Positions 59,180-64,000 of a stretch of DNA of 64,000 bases are shown piece by piece (position 1 is the first letter of the stretch; each line of letters starts with the position of its first letter). Origin of the DNA: Polytrichum commune (Eukaryota > Streptophyta > Polytrichopsida > Polytrichales > Polytrichaceae); the NCBI GenBank assembly GCA_950295325.1, contig OX485808.1, forward strand, positions 42,924,527 to 42,988,526, read 5' to 3'. Position numbers and translations under genes: made by a program. Below the pieces are notes generated by a model. The model saw only the letters and a program-made list of their open reading frames with translations. It was not told the DNA's origin and ran no database searches.

Positions 59180-59490
59180 TCAAACTCCCAAGCCATCGGC
59201 TCGCTTTTGTTTATGATTGCTTCTTCTATTGATCTTATCGGACACACGAATACTCTCAACACCTTTATTTTGTGTTAGCCGTTCCTGTGAACGTGCCACG
59301 GTGTCCCAACATTCTTTGAGCACTTCTGAACTCAAATTCTTTTCTAGCTCCCAAGAATTATGTTCAAGTTCATATCCAAGCCGCTTGATGATGTAAAATT
59401 TTTGAGGCCTCATACAACTACCTCTTACCTCATGTGTAAGAACGCATTCAACATCAAACGATAATTCATCATTTTCTAGGATTGGTAGTG
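59180..59490 (-). pseudogene. chromodomain end of the retrotransposon polyprotein
   Basis: FYIIKRLGYELEHNSWELEKNL matches the chromodomain pattern (Y-V-K-W-K-G-Y..WEP..NL), followed by a helix with SSEVLKECWDTV. In chromoviruses this targets integration to marked chromatin. The usual first Trp of the KWKGY cage position reads Arg here; the later Trp is kept. The frame is open from about 59490. Confidence 0.8.
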
Positions 59491-59747
59491 GCAGGGGTTG
59501 TACTTTGCCAGAAGTCTTATATGAATTTAAAAGTGGATATGAAATACTTCATGTATTCTCAATGTCTTTGGCAATTCTAATTTGTAAGCCACTTTGCCCA
59601 CCCTTTTAATACCTTAAAATGACCAATCCATCTAGGTAGCAACTTCCTTGCTCCTGGCATCTTTAACTTAATGTTAGATGCACTCAACAACACTTGAGTT
59701 CCAACATCAAAAGAGATTTCACATCTCTTTGTATCAGTATATGAATT
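59491..59747 (-). pseudogene. degenerate integrase C-terminal linker region
   Basis: Sequence between the integrase frame and the chromodomain. Frame changes are frequent, and no intact segment is quoted. Confidence 0.5.
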
Positions 59748-60455
59748 CTATTTATTTTGTGCTACTAGCAAATGCTTCTTAGCCTCTTGCATAATACTAG
59801 ACATCGATTGCACGAAGTCCTTTGCAACAGGGATACGACACCTGCTGATCTCAATATTCAAAGGTGTCAAGGGATGCTGACCATGATTCAACATAAAATG
59901 AGTGGTTTGAATTGATTCTTGCCAAACATTATTGTATGCAAACTCAACCAAGGATAAATAAAGATCCCAGTCATCTTGAGTTGTACTAACATAATGCCTT
60001 AGCATATCTTCTAGAATCCTATTAACTCTCTCCGTTTGTCCATCTGTTTCAGGATGAAAAGTTGTAGACATAACTTGTTTTGTGCCCAAAACATTACATA
60101 GTGCAACCCAAAACCAACTAATAAATCGAGTATCTCGATCACTAACTAGCTTTTTAGGAAGACCATGATGCTTATACACAAAGTCTATGAATAATCTTGA
60201 TGTTTCTTTTGCAATAACTGTGATCACTGTGGCTATAAAATGAGCCAACTTGCTCAATTTATCCACACACACCAATATTGCATAATGCTCTTGTTTTGTG
60301 AGAGTTAGTCCAGTGATAAAATCAAGGCTAACACATTCCCATTTCCTTTTAGGAATTTCTAAGAGTTGTAATATTCCTGCCATCACTATAGTATAGGTTT
60401 TACTACATTGACATATATCACATGTATTTACATAAGTCTTAACATCATCCCTCAA
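59748..60455 (-). pseudogene. retrotransposon integrase domain
   Basis: A 235-codon open stretch with the CDICQCSK end of the zinc-binding region, then catalytic SLDFITGL, SDRDTRF and QTERVN segments with D-D-E in the expected spacing, and FHPETDGQTERVN as in Ty3/gypsy integrases. It inserts element DNA into the genome. The longest surviving coding block of the element, but cut off from its neighbours by frameshifts. Confidence 0.9.
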
Positions 60456-60673
60456 TTTTGGCCATCAAAAATTAATCTCAACTTGTTTCAAGGTCTTCAT
60501 AATACCCATATGTCCACTATAAAAAACATCATGACACTCAAAGAGTATATCTTTACAAAAGGAACTCATAGCAGGTACCACAATTGCATCTTGATACCAC
60601 CAAATGGCATCTTTGAAGACCAATTTTGCTAAATTAACCAGGTCCTTAAACCACAGGTTTAAAGCATATCATG

Positions 60674-61293
60674 CTATGATCTTATTAAAGAATCCATTGT
60701 CGAACCTAGGGGATTTTTTCTAGTATTGGTCATCTCCATGGGAGCACTCCTCCCAGTATCGGCCGCCATTGGTTGGAATCTGCAACTTGAAGTGCTTCTT
60801 GTTAGTAAGACTAATTTGATCCGCTTTTCATCTAATGGGTTCCTGCTTAATGGATTGGCAACATTGCTTCTCCCAGGACGATACTCCCATCGATAATGAA
60901 AAGGTTGCTCCAAATACTCTAACCACCAAGACTAACGCCTTGGCAAATTCTGTTCTGACTTTCAATACGTTAATGGATTGTAATTTGTAATCATTACACA
61001 TTCTGAACCTTCTAAATAACAACGCCATGTTTGTAAGGCACGCACAATGGTTGTTAATTCTTGTTCACCTATGGTATAATTTTTTTTGGCATGTGTAAGC
61101 TTGTGGCTTTCAAACGCAATTGGCCTACCTCTATACCCAACAAGGGAGCATCACATATGACTTCAAATCTTTTACCAAATATTGGTAAATTCAAAATGGG
61201 CGCGTGAGTTAACGTAAACCTAACCCCTTCAAAAGACTCTTGACATTGATAAGTCCAAATGTACTTCACATTTTTTCTTGTTAAATGAATCAA
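60674..61293 (-). pseudogene. retrotransposon RNase H region
   Basis: Fragments in order: TYQCQESFEGVRFTLTHAPIL and FEVICDAPLLGIEVG (start of RNase H, with the usual D-A-S reading D-A-P), ending with YRPGRSNVANPLSRNP (the conserved tail before the integrase). Frames are interrupted several times. Confidence 0.8.
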
Positions 61294-61549
61294 ATGAGCT
61301 ACTAAGGTTGAATAACCTTGAGTAAATCAACGGAAATAATTACTAAGACCTAATAATGAACACAATTGACTTACATCGTTGGGCCTTGCACATCTAAACA
61401 CAATATCAATTTTTCAAGGATCGACCTTAATTTCATCCTTACCCACCACATGGCCAAGGTATTATAACTCACTCTTTGCAAAGTGACTTTTAGTCACCTT
61501 AGCATATAATTTGTTCTCGCGTAGTATATTGAATATTTTGCATAAATGT

Positions 61550-61957
61550 TCAAGGTGTTTTTCTTGTGTCTTTGAAAACACCAAAATATCATCAAGATAT
61601 ACCAAAACAAGCTTTCTCAAGTTTTGTTGAAATCACCCCTTGGAAAGTTGCAAGTGCATTAGTCAATCTAAAACTTAAAACCTTGAATCGATAATGGCCA
61701 AAAGGTACTCTAAATGTAGTCTTCGGTACATCTCTGTCTAAATTTTGAATTTGATGATAACCTTGAGCCAAATCTAATGAACTAAATACACGACATCCGG
61801 CCAATTGATCAAATAGATCATCAATTTTTGGCAATGGATATTGATTCGTTATGGTTAGTTTATTCAAAGCTCTATAATCTATCACCATTCTTAGTCCACT
61901 ACCTTTCTTCTTAACAAATAAGATTGGTGATCCATAAGGTGAAGAGCTTGGTTCCAT
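61550..61957 (-). pseudogene. retrotransposon reverse transcriptase
   Basis: PYGSPILFVKKKGSGLRMVI, DYRALNKLTI, PLPKIDDLFDQLAG and FSSLDLAQGYHQI are standard Ty3/gypsy RT motifs. The catalytic YLDD box is at 61588-61599 but in a different frame from the upstream block, so a frameshift separates them. Confidence 0.9.
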
Positions 61958-62167
61958 TCACCCTTTGTGGATATATTCTATAATTTGTCTTTTTGCTTCT
62001 TCAATCTCCAAAAGATAGAATCTATAAATAAGTCTAAAAGGTGGTTTATGACCTTCTTCTAAAGGTACAGTATGGATCATCTCTCTCTGTGGTGGAAGTC
62101 TTGCAAGTATGGGTTGAAATATATCTTCATATTCCTTCACCAAACACCCTACAAGGTTATTTTCCAA
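61958..62167 (-). pseudogene. RT N-terminal connector
   Basis: The segment with EDIFQPILARLPPQREMIHT and EGHKPPFRLIYRF corresponds to the stretch just before RT (LPPxR..H.I.L..G..P). An in-frame stop separates it from RT. Confidence 0.75.
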
Positions 62168-62660
62168 CCTTGAATATGATTATTTATTGTGTACTTTTTT
62201 CAAATGAATGAGTGAAGGTGTACAACCTTTCTTTACTGCTCTTTTGAATTACAAAGTTGATAACATGTTGTCTTGAGGCATGGATTTTTTTTTGCTTGTT
62301 ACTATACTTTGAATTGTAATTTTCTTATTGCCCTTATGCAATATATAAGCTTTAGAATCATAATCAATGTGGGCTCTATGCTTATTCAACCAATAATCTC
62401 CCCAAATCAAATCAAGTCATCACTTAATTTGATAACCAAACAAGAGACTTGAACTTGGTATTGTTGAATTTTCACATGGACATTGACGGTCTTCATTTCA
62501 ACTTCCAATTCATTTCCCAATACCACTTTACTATTATTTTCTTTCACATGCAAACCAATGTGTTTGACATATGATGAATTCAAATAAAAATAACTAGCAG
62601 CAGTATCTACTAAAATATGCCCATCTATTTCAGAGACTTTCCCTGAAAATTACATACTTA
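62168..62660 (-). pseudogene. retrotransposon aspartic protease region
   Basis: ILVDTAASYFYLNSSYVK (about 62570-62625) aligns with the L-D-T/S-G-A-S active-site loop. The usual Gly reads Ala. Downstream sequence continues protease-like, then degenerates. Confidence 0.7.
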
Positions 62661-63120
62661 GACCATTAGTCGAAATAAAATTCAAGAGTCTAGGTTGAGT
62701 TAAATCATAATACACTTGCCATAGGATTTTCTTTGTCAATCCAAAAGCATCTACATAAGTGTGTTTACATTCCTGTAATAATTGAAATCTTGACAATAAT
62801 CTATTGTGACCTTGACCCTTTTTCTTTTCCACTAAAATGCAAGCACTAGTCTCAAAGGGTTTTTTTTGTGCTTTTACCTTTTACATAAGCACTTACTTAC
62901 TTGGCTAGGTTTTCGGAATATGAATCAATAAGTAAACAATGATCGAAAACCTTGGAGTCTTCACGCAAAAGTGTATCTAGTGGGCTTTGGAGATAAGAAA
63001 ATTGGCTTACTTTATTCATACCAAAGTTCAAAGAATCAAGTACAAAGTCAAATGACTTGCCTATCTTAGCCTCTAGGATTTGAACAAGATAATTCAAAAA
63101 TTCTAATCTTGATCTCTTTT
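62661..63120 (-). pseudogene. spacer between Gag and protease
   Basis: Short open blocks (62650-62832 and 62897-63097) without assignable motif, in register with the element's order. Confidence 0.5.
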
Positions 63121-63997
63121 TTACCTCAAGAGATTGCCCACAATCTTTCTGCTAAGGATCCAAAAATCCTTTTCCGCTTTGTCAATAGTGGAATTAAACT
63201 TCTTAGGGCAAGTATTAGCCCTCTGGCCCTTTTCTTCACAAAAGTAGCATTTTCTTTCTTTCTTTAAGGTTGCGATTCTTTTGTAGTCAATCTCCCTACC
63301 ATTAGTGAAATTCATGGTAGAATTCTTTTGATTTTTGATTGCACCACCTACTCCTATAGAAGGAGTTGTTTTCTCATTGTTCTTAATAGATGCAATCCCA
63401 AACCCAGGCTTAATTTGTTGGAGATTAGAATCTACAAAACCGGCATAGGTAACTAGCCTCTGAAAATCCTCCCAAGGTTGGGTATCATTCAATGGGTCCA
63501 CCGCTATCTTTAATCTTATTTATGGCTTTAATCCATCAATAAAATGGCAAATCTTATCACCAATACTCATGGGTAAAGTAACAACTTCTGCACATAAATT
63601 TTGAAACTCATTGGCATAACTTTCAACCGATGAGTGTTGAGTTAACTTACTAATTTTGCTATGGGTAACCTGCTCAAGGTTAACATTCTCATAGGCCTTT
63701 GTAAGCGCCTCTTTGAAATGCACCCACTCTTTATCTCTCTAAAATTTTAATAATGTTCTGCCAATTTTGCGTCACTCTAACCTCAAGGTAAGTTTATGCA
63801 ATATCCACCCAAAATTCAGGAGAGGTGTTACTAGCATGTAAATAGCTCTCCATCACACCCAACCAAGCATGCATGCGTACACGCCCTCCTACTTTGAATT
63901 TCTCCGGATCTGCAGGCTTACGCTTCATTGGCTCATTCACTATATTGGCTTCCAAAATCGCCAACTTCACCTCGTTGCACTTCTTGGCCTTTTTCAA
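63121..63997 (-). pseudogene. retrotransposon Gag with zinc knuckle
   Basis: The 63794-63997 block contains RMHAWLGVMESYLHAS (Gag core). 63520-63723 continues it (SVESYANEFQNLC). 63121-63501 carries CYFCEEKGQRANTCPKK, a CCHC knuckle in which the His position is Gln. Three blocks in separate frames, so non-functional. Confidence 0.8.
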
Positions 63998-64000
63998 ATT

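Larger units (their letters stand above)
58893..64000 (-). mobile_element. decayed Ty3/gypsy chromovirus retrotransposon, 3' part
   Basis: Minus-strand order Gag, protease, RT, RNase H, integrase, chromodomain, polypurine tract, LTR is that of Ty3/gypsy elements, and the chromodomain marks the chromovirus clade. Multiple frameshifts and stops separate the domains, so no intact polyprotein remains. The 5' LTR, primer-binding site and right-hand target duplication lie beyond the window. Confidence 0.92.

Noticed and set aside
1-64000. tRNA or rRNA genes
   Set aside because: Read by eye, no cloverleaf box A/B pair or rRNA core was recognised; a tRNAscan-SE and Infernal run would be decisive.

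Overview
This is nuclear DNA from a land plant or close streptophyte relative. The evidence is three split or organelle-targeted plant genes (a group-E-type bZIP factor, a mitochondrial succinyl-CoA ligase alpha subunit and a plastid-type ClpS-like adaptor), canonical GT-AG introns, a chromodomain-bearing Ty3/gypsy element, many TTA/TAA- or TA-flanked MITEs, and CCCTAAA-like telomeric motifs. I cannot name the species.

Layout. Bases 1-37,100 hold no gene I can support. They are layered transposon relics: Tourist/PIF-Harbinger-like MITEs, a TA-flanked MITE family with three complete copies, a fold-back family built on a CCCGGGCTA terminus, a decayed L1-type LINE carrying two MITEs inside it, a decayed minus-strand coding relic near 26 kb, and a segmental repeat that runs up to 37.1 kb. 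Ten G or C homopolymer runs of 11-20 bases are scattered through the first 36 kb. From 37.1 to 41.2 kb lies a six-exon bZIP gene (541 aa when spliced) with a pyrimidine-rich, internally duplicated leader. MITEs resume at 43-44.4 kb. A single-exon SUCLA-type gene sits on the minus strand at 45,968-46,981. The 47-54 kb stretch is AT-rich with tandem repeats and an interstitial telomere-like array. A four-exon ClpS-like gene (177 aa) occupies 54,920-57,358; its leader and first intron are built from tandem duplications. From 58,893 to the right edge runs the 3' part of a decayed minus-strand Ty3/gypsy chromovirus: LTR, polypurine tract, chromodomain, integrase, RNase H, RT, protease and Gag.

The three host genes are not an evident functional cluster: one is a nuclear regulator, one a mitochondrial TCA-cycle enzyme subunit and one a plastid proteolysis adaptor. 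The most interesting protein observation is that the ClpS-like product keeps the family fold signature but has changed nearly every residue that normally grips an N-degron. The most interesting DNA observations are the short duplicated bZIP exon, the duplication-built ClpS gene, and the nested or chimeric MITEs. All calls are from reading the sequence; no alignment or database search was run, and comparisons with family members are from memory.
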